In this document: piece after piece, positions 16,688-25,322 of the stretch
How positions within the stretch are numbered: the stretch's first letter is position 1
Layout of the letters: every line of letters starts with the position of its first letter
NCBI RefSeq assembly: GCF_005503445.1
Contig: NZ_SCOH01000043.1
Location: 1-37,582, forward strand
From: Chitinivorax sp. B
GTDB taxonomy: Bacteria > Pseudomonadota > Gammaproteobacteria > Burkholderiales > SCOH01
Direction: 5' to 3'
Length of the DNA stretch: 37,582 bases
The notes under the pieces: model-generated
What the model was told of the DNA's origin: nothing
The model's database searches: none
The model's input: only the letters and a program-made list of their open reading frames with translations
Made by a program: the position numbers and the translations under genes

Positions 16688-16832
16688 GGCTTTGGCATCA
16701 ATGAAAACAACGTAGCCGGATTATAGTTCAGCAGGTGGTTGCAACCCTGCAGCAAAGATGTCACTCGGTTTTGATAGAACGCTGTGCTTTTTGTTCATTT
16801 TGATCTGCAGTCCTCAATCACGGAGCTCTTCC

Positions 16833-17633
16833 ATGAACCGCAAATGCGCATTGATCCCCATCGCATGTCTAGTGAGCCTACCCTACGTGGCACAAGCTGA
16901 ATTACCCAACCCCGCCCGATACCTAGCTACCCTCAGTTTCGACGGCAAAGATTACTTTGACTCAGGCGAAAAAAATTTTCCACATGCCTTTCGTTTCACC
17001 TCCTATGACGGCAACGTGGAACACAACAAAGAAAACGAGGTCAATTTCAAGATAGGTGACACCATCACCGGAACAGGCTCTACGGGTCAACCCAACCGCG
17101 GGCCAAATGACCAGCGACCTGCCGTGTATTTCCATGTATCACGTGCTGGCAAATACGAGGTTTACCAATACTGGTTGTATTACGCTGACAATGACTGGAT
17201 CAACAATCATGAGCATGATTGGGAAATGTACTTTGTCTATCTGAAAGATGGTAAGCCGAGCCATTTGCTGGTTGGCAGCCACTATGGGAACACATTCCAT
17301 AAATGGGAAGACATTGCCAAAGATGACAGCCATCCCATCATGGGTGTGGACGGCGGCTCGCATGCCATGAAGCTGGCAAATGAAGACGGGGTGAAGATTC
17401 GCTATGATGGCCAGATCACTAAAAACAACGGACGGCTGGATGCAGGGCATGGCACAACCCACTCTTGGATGATCTATAGCAATGACCCTGCCATTGGCGT
17501 GACCCATTATGCACAGACGCCAAATACATTCTATTACGGTGACCCCGCTTGGCAATCGGGTAACAGCGAATACAGCGACCCACGGCCAGCACCATGGATT
17601 CGACCCGAATGGTCCAACCCACCTCAGCCTTAG
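16833..17633 (+). CDS. Secreted protein with NPP1/Vps62-like HxHDWE motif
   Basis: A 266-residue protein with a signal peptide (MNRKCALIPIACLVSLPYVAQA, cleaved before ELPNP). The core reads YQYWLYYADNDWINNHEHDWEMYFVYLKDG in two blocks around 107-140, with H126-E-H128-D-W-E131. This resembles the GHRHDWE metal-binding heptapeptide of NPP1/NLP necrosis-inducing proteins and the HxGDWE motif of Vps62-like proteins. A later H-rich stretch (GGSHAMKLANEDG, GHGTTHSW) could complete a metal site. Function is unknown; a secreted metal-dependent lipid- or polysaccharide-binding protein is plausible. GGAG eight bases upstream supports the start at 16833. Confidence 0.65.
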   Translation: MNRKCALIPIACLVSLPYVAQAELPNPARYLATLSFDGKDYFDSGEKNFPHAFRFTSYDGNVEHNKENEVNFKIGDTITGTGSTGQPNRGPNDQRPAVYFHVSRAGKYEVYQYWLYYADNDWINNHEHDWEMYFVYLKDGKPSHLLVGSHYGNTFHKWEDIAKDDSHPIMGVDGGSHAMKLANEDGVKIRYDGQITKNNGRLDAGHGTTHSWMIYSNDPAIGVTHYAQTPNTFYYGDPAWQSGNSEYSDPRPAPWIRPEWSNPPQP

Positions 17634-17742
17634 CTGATCAGCCAAGGTTCAGGTGAATGCGGGATACTGTCAAAGTCGATTACGGTAAAAGGGCCCGGGT
17701 GACAGCCCATCCCCACCCGCCAGATCAAGAAAGGAGTCATAG

Positions 17743-18120
17743 ATGACCAAGCCACTTTTTGCCTTGCTGTTGTGCACATTTGCACTGACTGCATGTAGCA
17801 AGCCCGACAACCATGTTGAAGCTGCCAAGGAATCAGCAGGGCAAGCCTGGGAATCAACTAAAGATGCGGCTGGGCATGCTGGATCAGCAGCCAAATCCAT
17901 CGGCGAAGCGGCCAGGGAAACAGCCAAGGAGGCCACTGCCGAGGGTAAGGAGGTATTGAAGGAAGCGGGTGAGAAGGCCAAGGATGCAGCTACCGAAGCC
18001 AAAGCCAAGGCTCGCGAGGCCGCCAGGATCGCTGCCGACAAAACCAAGGAGGCCGCACAGGAAACCAAGCAATCGATTGATAAAGCAGTCGATCAAGCCA
18101 AGGACGCTGTCAGCAAATAA
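17743..18120 (+). CDS. Alanine/lysine-rich helical lipoprotein (LEA-like)
   Basis: A 125-residue lipoprotein. The lipobox LTAC ends at C18, and the rest is a low-complexity amphipathic helix with repeated 11-residue-like units of the type AKEAAxEAK, rich in Ala, Lys and Glu. This resembles late-embryogenesis-abundant and apolipoprotein-type helices and may protect the envelope under desiccation or bind membranes or peptidoglycan; that is inference. No charged residue at +2 of the mature protein other than Ser, so outer-membrane localisation is expected. AGGAG precedes the ATG and a strong terminator follows. Confidence 0.75.
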   Translation: MTKPLFALLLCTFALTACSKPDNHVEAAKESAGQAWESTKDAAGHAGSAAKSIGEAARETAKEATAEGKEVLKEAGEKAKDAATEAKAKAREAARIAADKTKEAAQETKQSIDKAVDQAKDAVSK

Positions 18121-18142
18121 GCGCCGCCCCCTGTCCGCGAGC

Positions 18143-18185
18143 ACAGCACCCTTGCCCCAATTGGTGCAAGGGTGCTGTATTTTTG
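18143..18185 (+). terminator. Rho-independent terminator after the helical lipoprotein
   Basis: A perfect 13-bp stem ACAGCACCCTTGC with its complement, a 10-base loop, and then ATTTTTG. Located 23 bases after the lipoprotein stop codon. Confidence 0.88.
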
Positions 18186-18276
18186 TTGGTGCAGCCTCGC
18201 TTCTGACGGTAATTCAAGCAGATATCGGATAGATGATGCGATAATCACAGCTTATTCTCCGATTCGAAAAAGCAAT

Positions 18277-19188
18277 ATGAGCATTCAATGGTTCCCAGGC
18301 CACATGGCCTCTGCCCGCAAACAAGCGGCCAAGACCATGGCCCTGGTCGATGTGGTGGTCGAGGTGGTCGATGCGCGCATTCCGGCAGCAAGCAGCAACC
18401 CGATGATCCACGAACTACGTCGCGAGCGGCAACGGCCATGCCTGAAAGTACTGAACAAGACCGATATCGCCGACCCGACAGTAACAGCCCAATGGCTAAC
18501 GCACTTCCAGCAGGAAAAAGGTGTCACAGCGGTGGCGCTGTCCTGCAACAAACAAAGCGATGTCGCCAGAATTCCCGCGCTGGCACAAAAGCTGGCACCC
18601 CATCGGGACGACAACATCAAGCCGCTTCGCTTAATGATCATGGGTATTCCCAATGTCGGCAAATCCACCCTGATGAATGCCATGGTCAAGCGTAAAGTGG
18701 CCCAGGTTGGTGACCAGCCCGCTGTCACCAAAAGTGAACAACGCATCGACATCAGCCCGCGCCTGACTGTTTACGATACCCCAGGCCTGTTATGGCCAAA
18801 AATCAAATATCCGCTGGACGGTTTCATGCTGGCTGCCTGTCATGCTGTTGGCACCAATGCAGTCATGGAAGAGGAAGTTGCTGCTGCCTTGGGTGACATG
18901 CTGCTGGCCCGCTACCCTGCCACGCTGGAAAAGCGTTACGGACTGGATGCCAGCAATATGGACGGCGTGGCAATCGTGGAGGCAGTCGGTAAACGCCGTG
19001 GTTGCCGCAAAAAAGGGGGGGAGCTGGATCTGGAAAAAGCAGCCTTGATCTTGCTGACCGATTTCCGTAGTGGCATTCTGGGCCGCATCAGCCTGGAAAC
19101 CCCCGATACCCGCCAAGCCATGATGGACGCGCAGGTGGAAGTACCTGCGACCGATACAGCAGACGAAAATATCGATGATCAAGCGTAA
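18277..19188 (+). CDS. ylqF: Circularly permuted ribosome biogenesis GTPase (RbgA/YlqF family)
   Basis: A 303-residue GTPase beginning with the family signature MSIQWFPGHMASARK. The G motifs occur in permuted order: G4 NKTD (60-63) precedes G1 GIPNVGKST (123-131) and G3 DTPG (167-170). The C-terminal domain follows (KRRGCRKKGGELDLEKAA near 240-258). RbgA-type enzymes promote late assembly of the 50S subunit. The start at 18277 is fixed by the family N-terminus; the upstream ribosome-binding site is weak. It is preceded by a strong terminator, so it should have its own promoter. Confidence 0.93.
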   Translation: MSIQWFPGHMASARKQAAKTMALVDVVVEVVDARIPAASSNPMIHELRRERQRPCLKVLNKTDIADPTVTAQWLTHFQQEKGVTAVALSCNKQSDVARIPALAQKLAPHRDDNIKPLRLMIMGIPNVGKSTLMNAMVKRKVAQVGDQPAVTKSEQRIDISPRLTVYDTPGLLWPKIKYPLDGFMLAACHAVGTNAVMEEEVAAALGDMLLARYPATLEKRYGLDASNMDGVAIVEAVGKRRGCRKKGGELDLEKAALILLTDFRSGILGRISLETPDTRQAMMDAQVEVPATDTADENIDDQA

Positions 19189-19219
19189 GCATCACCGGTA
19201 GTGACAATCAGCATGACCA

Positions 19220-19249
19220 ATCAGGCTGCAGCAATCGCAACAGCCTGAT
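19220..19249. terminator. Hairpin between convergent YlqF and gamma-glutamyltransferase genes
   Basis: A perfect 9-bp stem ATCAGGCTG/CAGCCTGAT with a 12-base loop in the 68-base gap between convergent genes. The following bases (CTCACTTTC) are only weakly T-rich, so terminator activity is likely but modest. Confidence 0.45.
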
Positions 19250-19256
19250 CTCACTT

Positions 19257-20966
19257 TCAATAACCTGCGGCTTGCCCATCCTTACGCGATTCCGATGCCC
19301 CTACCCAGGCGCCATTGTCCAGCCGGCGTATTGCCTGATAGCCACCGTAGGCACCATGTTGACCGCCAAGTCGATGGCCCCGTTCCTGCAACGTACGTAA
19401 CGTAGCCTGTGGAAAACCACTTTCCAGATAAACCGTACCACCATCCGTCATATCGCCGCCGGTCGGTTCCATCGCCGATTCCCAATAGATACGTGGTGCA
19501 TCGCCGGCTTCTTGCAGGTTCATGCCAAAATCGATCAAGTTGATCACGATTTGTGAGTGCCCCTGCGGCTGCATCGCGCCACCCATCACGCCAAAACTGG
19601 CCCATGACTTGCCATCATGCGTGATAAAAGCCGGAATGATGGTATGAAATGGTCGTTTCCCCGGGGCATAGACATTGGCGTGCCCTGGTGTCATGCTGAA
19701 CATTTGACCGCGATCTTGCAGGATGAAGCCCAGCCCATCCGGTGCCATACCAGACCCCATGCCGCGATAATTGCTCTGAATCAGCGACACCATATTGCCT
19801 TCGGCATCCGCGGTCGTCAGATATACGGTATCCCCCTGATTCAAGGCCAGATTGCTGGGCGGTACGACCGCCATGGCGCGTTCAGGCTTGATCAGCCTGC
19901 GCCGCTTGGTGGCATAGCCCTTGTCGATCAATTGCTCGACTGGCACCTTGCTGAAAACTGGGTCTGCGTAATAGCGGGCGCGGTCGGCAAAGGCCAGCTT
20001 GGTGGCCTCAACCAGCCAGTGTACATGATCGGCACTGCCGAAGCCCGCCTGCTTCAAATCAAAACCTTCGAGAATATTCAGTATCTGCAGTGCGGCGATA
20101 CCTTGTGTGTTCGGCGGCAGCTCCCATACATCAAAGCCACGGTAATTGGTCGACACGGGTGTCACCCATTCGCTGTGGTGCTGTGCCAGATCAACCTCGC
20201 TGATGAAGCCGCCATTGCGCTGCAGATAATCGGCAATCGTCTTGGCCACGGCACCACGATAGAAAGCTTCGCGCCCACCTTGAGCCAGCTTTTCGTAGGT
20301 CGCGGCCAGATTGGGATTAGTCCACAACTCGCCCTTACTGGGCGGCCGGCCATCGCGGGTGAATTGTTCACGAATACCTGGATAGTGGATCAGCGACTGC
20401 ACATTGCGTTGCCAGTGGTAGGCAATCACATCGCTGACTGGAAAGCCTTGCCGGGCATAGTGAATGGCTGGTGCCAGAATGTCGTTCATTGGCATGCGAC
20501 CAAAACGTTGATGGAGCTCAAACCAGCCATCGACGGCCCCCGGTACCGACACCGGCAAAGGACCGGTGGGAGGGATCTCCGTCAAATGCTGTTTCGCCAA
20601 CTCTGCTTTCAACCGATCCAGCGTCAACCCTTGTGGTGCACGGCCACTGGCATTCAATCCATGCAATTTGCCACTTTTTGCATCCCACACGATTGCGAAC
20701 AAATCACCACCAATGCCACAACCGGTCGGTTCCATTAAACCCAGTGCAGCATTGGCGGCAATGGCAGCATCCACAGCATGACCACCTCGTCGCAGTACAT
20801 CCAGTGCGATCTGTGTAGCCAAAGGCTGGCTAGTGGCAGCCATGGCCCTGGGCGCAATGATTTCGGAACGGGTGGCAAATAGTGCATCGGTCAGGCGATC
20901 AGCCGCATACGCCGGTGAATAGATCCAACATAGCGACAGAGCGAGCGGTAACAAAGAAAAACGCAT
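19257..20966 (-). CDS. ggt: Gamma-glutamyltransferase (glutathione hydrolase)
   Basis: A 569-residue periplasmic Ntn-hydrolase precursor. The first 21 residues (MRFSLLPLALSLCWIYSPAYA) are a signal peptide. Family blocks include the N-terminal region AMAATSQPLATQIALDVLRRGGHAVDAAIAANAALG. Autocleavage should occur before T380 in GDTVYLTTADAEGN, and the small subunit carries GMGSGMAPDGLGFILQDRG. It hydrolyses or transfers the gamma-glutamyl group of glutathione and related compounds. GGAG seven bases before ATG 20966 fixes the start. Ends converge with the GTPase gene. Confidence 0.92.
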   Translation of the reverse strand: MRFSLLPLALSLCWIYSPAYAADRLTDALFATRSEIIAPRAMAATSQPLATQIALDVLRRGGHAVDAAIAANAALGLMEPTGCGIGGDLFAIVWDAKSGKLHGLNASGRAPQGLTLDRLKAELAKQHLTEIPPTGPLPVSVPGAVDGWFELHQRFGRMPMNDILAPAIHYARQGFPVSDVIAYHWQRNVQSLIHYPGIREQFTRDGRPPSKGELWTNPNLAATYEKLAQGGREAFYRGAVAKTIADYLQRNGGFISEVDLAQHHSEWVTPVSTNYRGFDVWELPPNTQGIAALQILNILEGFDLKQAGFGSADHVHWLVEATKLAFADRARYYADPVFSKVPVEQLIDKGYATKRRRLIKPERAMAVVPPSNLALNQGDTVYLTTADAEGNMVSLIQSNYRGMGSGMAPDGLGFILQDRGQMFSMTPGHANVYAPGKRPFHTIIPAFITHDGKSWASFGVMGGAMQPQGHSQIVINLIDFGMNLQEAGDAPRIYWESAMEPTGGDMTDGGTVYLESGFPQATLRTLQERGHRLGGQHGAYGGYQAIRRLDNGAWVGASESRKDGQAAGY

Positions 20967-21115
20967 CGGATATCTCCATAGGCAAACTTGGCAGCAATAT
21001 GCTACCGGGAAGCCCATGGTACCCCGCATCCGCCAGGATGCTCGCAAGGTACAGGTGCAACGATGATGAACAAATTCATCCGATACAGTGGACCAGGAAT
21101 GTCTGTCCAGAGATC

Positions 21116-21445
21116 TCAGTGATGATCGACCAGATGGATGATGGCTTCAAGCTTTTCACTATCGAGTTTCTTGAATTCCGCCCCAACACGAAACCCGCCC
21201 AAGTGTGGGTGAGGTGCGCAATAGGCAATGCGCACTGTCGCTGTTGCTTCCAGCGGTGGATCAGTTGGCAAGGTAAAACGAATCATCCGGACATGCCCCA
21301 CAATCAGGTTGGAACGGCCATGAAACCCCACACCACCCTGGGAAATATCCAGAATGGTGACCGGTACCCACGATTCGCCAGAGGCGTCTGCAATACTGCC
21401 GCTACCGCGAATCGTCTTGCGGGCATACACCCGTTTGTCGCCCAT
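21116..21445 (-). CDS. PilZ domain protein, probable c-di-GMP receptor
   Basis: A 109-residue single-domain PilZ protein. The c-di-GMP-binding residues are visible: R5-x3-R9 (RVYAR) and the D-x-S-x2-G motif DISQGG near 33-38. A late GFRVGAEF block completes the barrel. It would relay c-di-GMP signals to motility, pili or exopolysaccharide; the diguanylate cyclase at 30481-32502 could supply the ligand, but the partner is unknown. GAGG seven bases upstream supports the start. Stands alone on the minus strand 149 bases upstream of ggt's start codon. Confidence 0.88.
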   Translation of the reverse strand: MGDKRVYARKTIRGSGSIADASGESWVPVTILDISQGGVGFHGRSNLIVGHVRMIRFTLPTDPPLEATATVRIAYCAPHPHLGGFRVGAEFKKLDSEKLEAIIHLVDHH

Positions 21446-21706
21446 CTCGGCCTCGGTGGTTCAGATATTCATGCTCTATTTTTAGCGGGTTAGCGGGCAG
21501 ATGACCAGCGACGTTTTGCAAGGATTGGCGGCACGAAAAACCATGACATCAAAAAAGGTATGCCGATCAGTATCTTTCATGACATTTCGTTTGACCATGA
21601 GCGATAATAGAAGTCATTGATGGATGTATGACGACGTTTACCACTGCTTATGTATGCCGGCTATTGCCGGTGGTGCACGCAGGTGGGTGGCGCGCTTTAG
21701 ATTGAC

Positions 21707-23296
21707 ATGACTGCTTGGCAAATTCTCGGAATTGACCCTACTCCAGACGTACGTGAAATCAAACGGGCCTATGCAAAACGCCTCAAGATCACCCGGCCTG
21801 AAGACGATCCACAAGGCTTTCAGCAACTGCGAGATGCTTATGATTGGGCACAGCAGTGGGCCATGCGGCCCCAGGAAACCCCTGCTGCCAATGATGCAGT
21901 ATCGCTGGAAGATGTCGTCGATACCCCACCACCAGAAGGCCCCCGTGCCCATCCGTGGCAGCGGCAACTGATCAGTGCAATCGATGATGAACCAACCCAC
22001 GGTATAGCAGTGCTGCAAGCGGCATTGGTCGATGTTGGTGATGCCGGCCGCGATGTACTGGAAGACATGCTTGTCGGGTTGTGCCTCAAAGCCAAGTCAC
22101 TGTCGCTTGGATTCATGGTGCACGTTGCCGATACCTTTCACTGGTTCGATCCCGCTCACCGCCATGCTGAGGAATTGGCAGCATTGCTGGCCGGCATGCG
22201 GCATGCACAAACCGCAGGCGTCGCGCAGGCTGCCGTCACTGCCATCAGCGAAGCCACCACGCAAGGTGAACAGGCAATGCGCCTGCTGTTCCAACGTGCG
22301 TTGGGTAACGAAGCTCTGGAATCACTGGATAGCCGCGCCCTGTTCGAAATTTATCTGATGCAATGGTTGGCATCTGACAAACCGCCTTCAGATGACTTTG
22401 CGCTGTTTGTTGGCGAAACACTGGAGTGGCAGCACCGCAACCTACATCTGCGTGATGCCGATCAGGAAGCCTGGCAAAGACTGGCATGGCGCCTGGATAT
22501 GGCCCTGGAACGACGCAGGCTGTATGCAATCGCCCGTCAAAAAGAGACCAGTCTGAAACCGGAATGGGTCAAACCGCTCAGTATCGCGGCCAATGCATTT
22601 CTTGCCCCCTTCAATCGGCTGAAATTGCAATGGCAGGCATTAGACCTGAGGAATCAGATGGCTGGTGCTTATCTGGTGGAAAACTGGCAACGCACCCATC
22701 CGGTGTTACTGGATGAATTCGACAGCCGTACAGTTGCATTCTATCGGCAAGATCAACCCCACCTGGGTCAGGAGCCGATCAAACCTATCATTACCATCGC
22801 CATTGTTGCCGCCTTGTTTGCCATGCTTAGCACACTGGGCGATTCAAGTAGTCACGGTCCACAACTGACAACCTTTCTGATCCATATGCTGGGCATCTTC
22901 GTCGGCGGTTTGGCGGTGTATACCATCGTTCCGTGGTTCTGGCGTCGGTTTGCCGCCCCGTTTGATGAGCGACTGACCCGGCGCATGCTGAAATCGGACC
23001 CACTGGCCTTCGAACGTGGCTTCCGAGTACTGGCGCAAAGCATCCGTGCCTGTGTCTTCGCCATCCCCATCGCCCTAGCCATCATGTTAATGATGGCTGT
23101 GGCGGATGTGAAACTACATGTCGGTTGGATGGCACTGGGTGGCTGGGTAATCTCACTGGGAACGCTCTATTGGCGCATCCGTACTGGCAAAGCGGCTGAG
23201 GACGGGGACAAGCCCTCATGGTGGAGCCAGAACTGGTGGTGGGTAATTTGGGTAAGCTTTGCCATGCTGCGTGCACTGAGCAACAATATGGGCTGA
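21707..23296 (+). CDS. Membrane-bound degenerate J-domain protein
   Basis: A 529-residue protein. Residues 1-55 form a J-like domain (WQILGIDPTPDVREIKRAYAKRL, then RPEDDPQGFQQLRDAYDWA), but the HPD tripeptide that stimulates DnaK is replaced by TRPEDD. The middle (60-330) is a helical, TPR-like region with no recognised motif. The C-terminus has about five hydrophobic segments (about 365-385, 392-415, 445-465, 470-488 and 503-520), so it is membrane anchored with the J-domain in the cytoplasm. Function unknown. The downstream gene is a soluble paralogue of the J-domain. Ribosome-binding site weak. Confidence 0.8.
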   Translation: MTAWQILGIDPTPDVREIKRAYAKRLKITRPEDDPQGFQQLRDAYDWAQQWAMRPQETPAANDAVSLEDVVDTPPPEGPRAHPWQRQLISAIDDEPTHGIAVLQAALVDVGDAGRDVLEDMLVGLCLKAKSLSLGFMVHVADTFHWFDPAHRHAEELAALLAGMRHAQTAGVAQAAVTAISEATTQGEQAMRLLFQRALGNEALESLDSRALFEIYLMQWLASDKPPSDDFALFVGETLEWQHRNLHLRDADQEAWQRLAWRLDMALERRRLYAIARQKETSLKPEWVKPLSIAANAFLAPFNRLKLQWQALDLRNQMAGAYLVENWQRTHPVLLDEFDSRTVAFYRQDQPHLGQEPIKPIITIAIVAALFAMLSTLGDSSSHGPQLTTFLIHMLGIFVGGLAVYTIVPWFWRRFAAPFDERLTRRMLKSDPLAFERGFRVLAQSIRACVFAIPIALAIMLMMAVADVKLHVGWMALGGWVISLGTLYWRIRTGKAAEDGDKPSWWSQNWWWVIWVSFAMLRALSNNMG

Positions 23297-23376
23297 ATCA
23301 ACCGAACCATCGGTTGTCCAACGCAGCATCTGCCGCCGGAATGCCCGGCGGCATGTACTTCAACAAATAACACATC

Positions 23377-24282
23377 ATGACTCCCTGGCACATACTTGGC
23401 ATTGAGCCCACCCAAGACCTGCGCGAAATCAAGCGCGCCTACGCCCAACTACTGAAGACCACCCGGCCAGAAGACGATCCGCAAGGCTTCCAACGCCTGC
23501 GTGATGCTTTTGAGCAAGTGCAGTTCGAAGCACAACGTGTCGCCTTTGAAGCTGAAGCTGAACCGCAACCGGTCGACATCACCGCTGAACACGCTACCGG
23601 ACGTGGTGAACTCTGCCCACATTGTGGGAAAGTGCACGAGCCACTGGAAGACGTACCCGAACATGAAAAGCCGATTGTGGAAAAACTGCGGCCCTGGATC
23701 TATGAGTTATCCGACCTCAACAAGGACAACAAAGTCGATGAAGCCACCCGTCGCTTCAAACAGATGCTGGCCGACCCTTACCTGACTGAACCAGCCTTGC
23801 ATCGTGAGATGTTCGAAGATGGCATGCTCTATCTGGCTTGCGATGACCGCCATATTCAAGATGAATTTGTCCATATGCTGCTAGAGCATTATGGCTGGAC
23901 ACAGCCTGGTAACTGGTTGGCAGAAAAAGATCCCAGTACTGTCGACTACCTGAAAGTCCGCATGCAGGAAGCCAGCGCTTTGGCAAAAGTGGAAGAATTG
24001 TTCCGATTGATCGAAGATGAAGGTGAAGACATCGCCATCACTGCCTTTGACGAAGTCATCGACGACGACATCTTGCTGAACGTGGATGTAAAGTCGCTGT
24101 TCGAGGGCGAGTTGATGGTGGGGCTGTCAGAATTCGAACCGTTGCCAATCGGCTTTATCCATCATATATCCAAGCATTTTGATTGGGAACGCGACCACCG
24201 TCACCTACAGGCTTACCATCCTCAAGCCTGGCGTGACCTGCAACGGGCGGTGATGAAAATGAGCGAACCCTGGTGGCGCTAA
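23377..24282 (+). CDS. Soluble degenerate J-domain protein, paralogue of the upstream gene
   Basis: A 301-residue acidic protein whose first 50 residues (WHILGIEPTQDLREIKRAYAQLL...RPEDDPQGFQRLRDAF) closely match the J-like domain of the preceding gene, again with RPEDD in place of HPD. A C-P-H-C pair near residues 73-76 (LCPHCGKVHEP) looks like half a zinc knuckle. The remainder is helical and unrecognised, with no membrane segments. It starts 80 bases after the upstream gene stops, so they are probably one transcript that arose by duplication. A co-chaperone-like adaptor role is possible; DnaK stimulation seems doubtful without HPD. Confidence 0.8.
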   Translation: MTPWHILGIEPTQDLREIKRAYAQLLKTTRPEDDPQGFQRLRDAFEQVQFEAQRVAFEAEAEPQPVDITAEHATGRGELCPHCGKVHEPLEDVPEHEKPIVEKLRPWIYELSDLNKDNKVDEATRRFKQMLADPYLTEPALHREMFEDGMLYLACDDRHIQDEFVHMLLEHYGWTQPGNWLAEKDPSTVDYLKVRMQEASALAKVEELFRLIEDEGEDIAITAFDEVIDDDILLNVDVKSLFEGELMVGLSEFEPLPIGFIHHISKHFDWERDHRHLQAYHPQAWRDLQRAVMKMSEPWWR

Positions 24283-24365
24283 AGCCTGATACACATCAAC
24301 ACACCGGCCAGGTCAGGCCGGTATCCTGTTCTTCACAGTATTCAGCTTTTTTCAGGAGCACAGCC

Positions 24366-24758
24366 ATGCCTTTTCATTCCGTTCGACAGATCACCCTCGC
24401 CACCTTTGCAGTCAGTGCTTTGCTGACTGGTTGCGCCAGTAACGGTGAAGTGAATGCACTGAAGATCTCTGTCCAACGTGCCCAAGCCACTGCGGATCAG
24501 GCACTACGCACTGCCGCCAATGCAGAACAAGCCGCCCACGACGCAAAGCGAATTGCCGAACAGGCAGCATTGCGTATCGAGTCTGCCGCCCGCAAAGCCG
24601 ACAGTGTGAGTCAGACTGCAGATGATGCCCGTAGACTGGCACTGGAAGCCAATCGTAAAGCTGATCAGGCGCTCAGTGAAGCTAAGGCAGCCAATGCAGG
24701 TGTGGCAGAAGCAAACGAGAAAATCGATCGGATGTTCAAGAAGACCATGAGAAAGTGA
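24366..24758 (+). CDS. OprI/Lpp-like alanine-zipper lipoprotein
   Basis: A 130-residue lipoprotein. The signal ends with LTGC (C23), and the mature part is one long Ala-rich coiled coil with heptad repeats (ALKISVQRAQATADQAL and similar). It closes with MFKKTMRK, ending in lysine like Lpp (YRK) and Pseudomonas OprI (SRK). In that family the terminal lysine is joined to peptidoglycan by L,D-transpeptidases, and two such enzymes are encoded just downstream. The mature coil is longer than in Lpp or OprI. AGGAG eight bases before ATG 24366 fixes the start. The function as an outer membrane-peptidoglycan tether is inferred. Confidence 0.82.
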   Translation: MPFHSVRQITLATFAVSALLTGCASNGEVNALKISVQRAQATADQALRTAANAEQAAHDAKRIAEQAALRIESAARKADSVSQTADDARRLALEANRKADQALSEAKAANAGVAEANEKIDRMFKKTMRK

Positions 24759-24773
24759 ACAGCCAAGTACAAG

Positions 24774-25322
24774 CTAACGAATCACGACTCGTGTCCCGAC
24801 TGCGGCATATCGGTCAAATTCACGAAGCTGGGCATTGGTCAACGCCACGCAGCCATTGGTCCAGTTGAAAGCCTGATGTATCGCCAAATCACCACGGCCG
24901 ATACCATGGATGCCAATGCCGCCACCAAGCGGTGTGTTACTTGGTGGTATTCGGCCCTGATCCACCATGCGACGTATCGCCGTTAGCGTTGCTGGCGTGA
25001 TACGACCTACAGCCAGGGCTTGCTCAGCATGAATAGGCCGTGGGTAATCCAATGCATAGAAGGTATCGTAACGATGGCCACGGTAAATGGCGACAATGTG
25101 GAATTCGCCCAATGGAGTGGTGTGATCACCACGATAATGCACCATCGCCGGGCCACCACGGCCAATTGAAATATTGCCGAACCGGACGCGCTCCTCACCT
25201 TTGGCTGACAATACAGTCAAGGTTTGAGTATCCGTATCAACGCTGACCCAAACCTGGTCGGCACATTGGACATTACCCATTATCAGCCCGACTACCCATA
25301 CCCAACAGATTGGTTTGATCAT
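24774..25322 (-). CDS. L,D-transpeptidase (YkuD domain)
   Basis: A 182-residue exported YkuD-domain protein. A signal-like N-terminus (MIKPICWVWVVGLIMGNVQCA) precedes a compact catalytic domain with the HGIG...WTNGCVAL motif; C158 is the predicted nucleophile, with histidines in IHGIG. Enzymes of this type form 3-3 cross-links in peptidoglycan or attach Lpp-like proteins to it. AGGAAA lies about five bases before ATG 25322. That start codon overlaps the start codon of the divergent L,D-transpeptidase. The 3' end converges on the OprI-like gene, 15 bases away. Confidence 0.88.
   Translation of the reverse strand: MIKPICWVWVVGLIMGNVQCADQVWVSVDTDTQTLTVLSAKGEERVRFGNISIGRGGPAMVHYRGDHTTPLGEFHIVAIYRGHRYDTFYALDYPRPIHAEQALAVGRITPATLTAIRRMVDQGRIPPSNTPLGGGIGIHGIGRGDLAIHQAFNWTNGCVALTNAQLREFDRYAAVGTRVVIR

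Noticed and set aside
17628-17647. Palindrome across the stop codon of the HxHDWE protein
   Set aside because: CCTT-A-GCTGATCAGC-C-AAGG is symmetric but has no loop or T-tract; could be chance and does not form a good terminator.
19617-20738. 373-codon plus-strand open frame
   Set aside because: Entirely antisense to the gamma-glutamyltransferase gene, which has intact motifs and a signal peptide; no ribosome-binding site. A shadow of codon usage.
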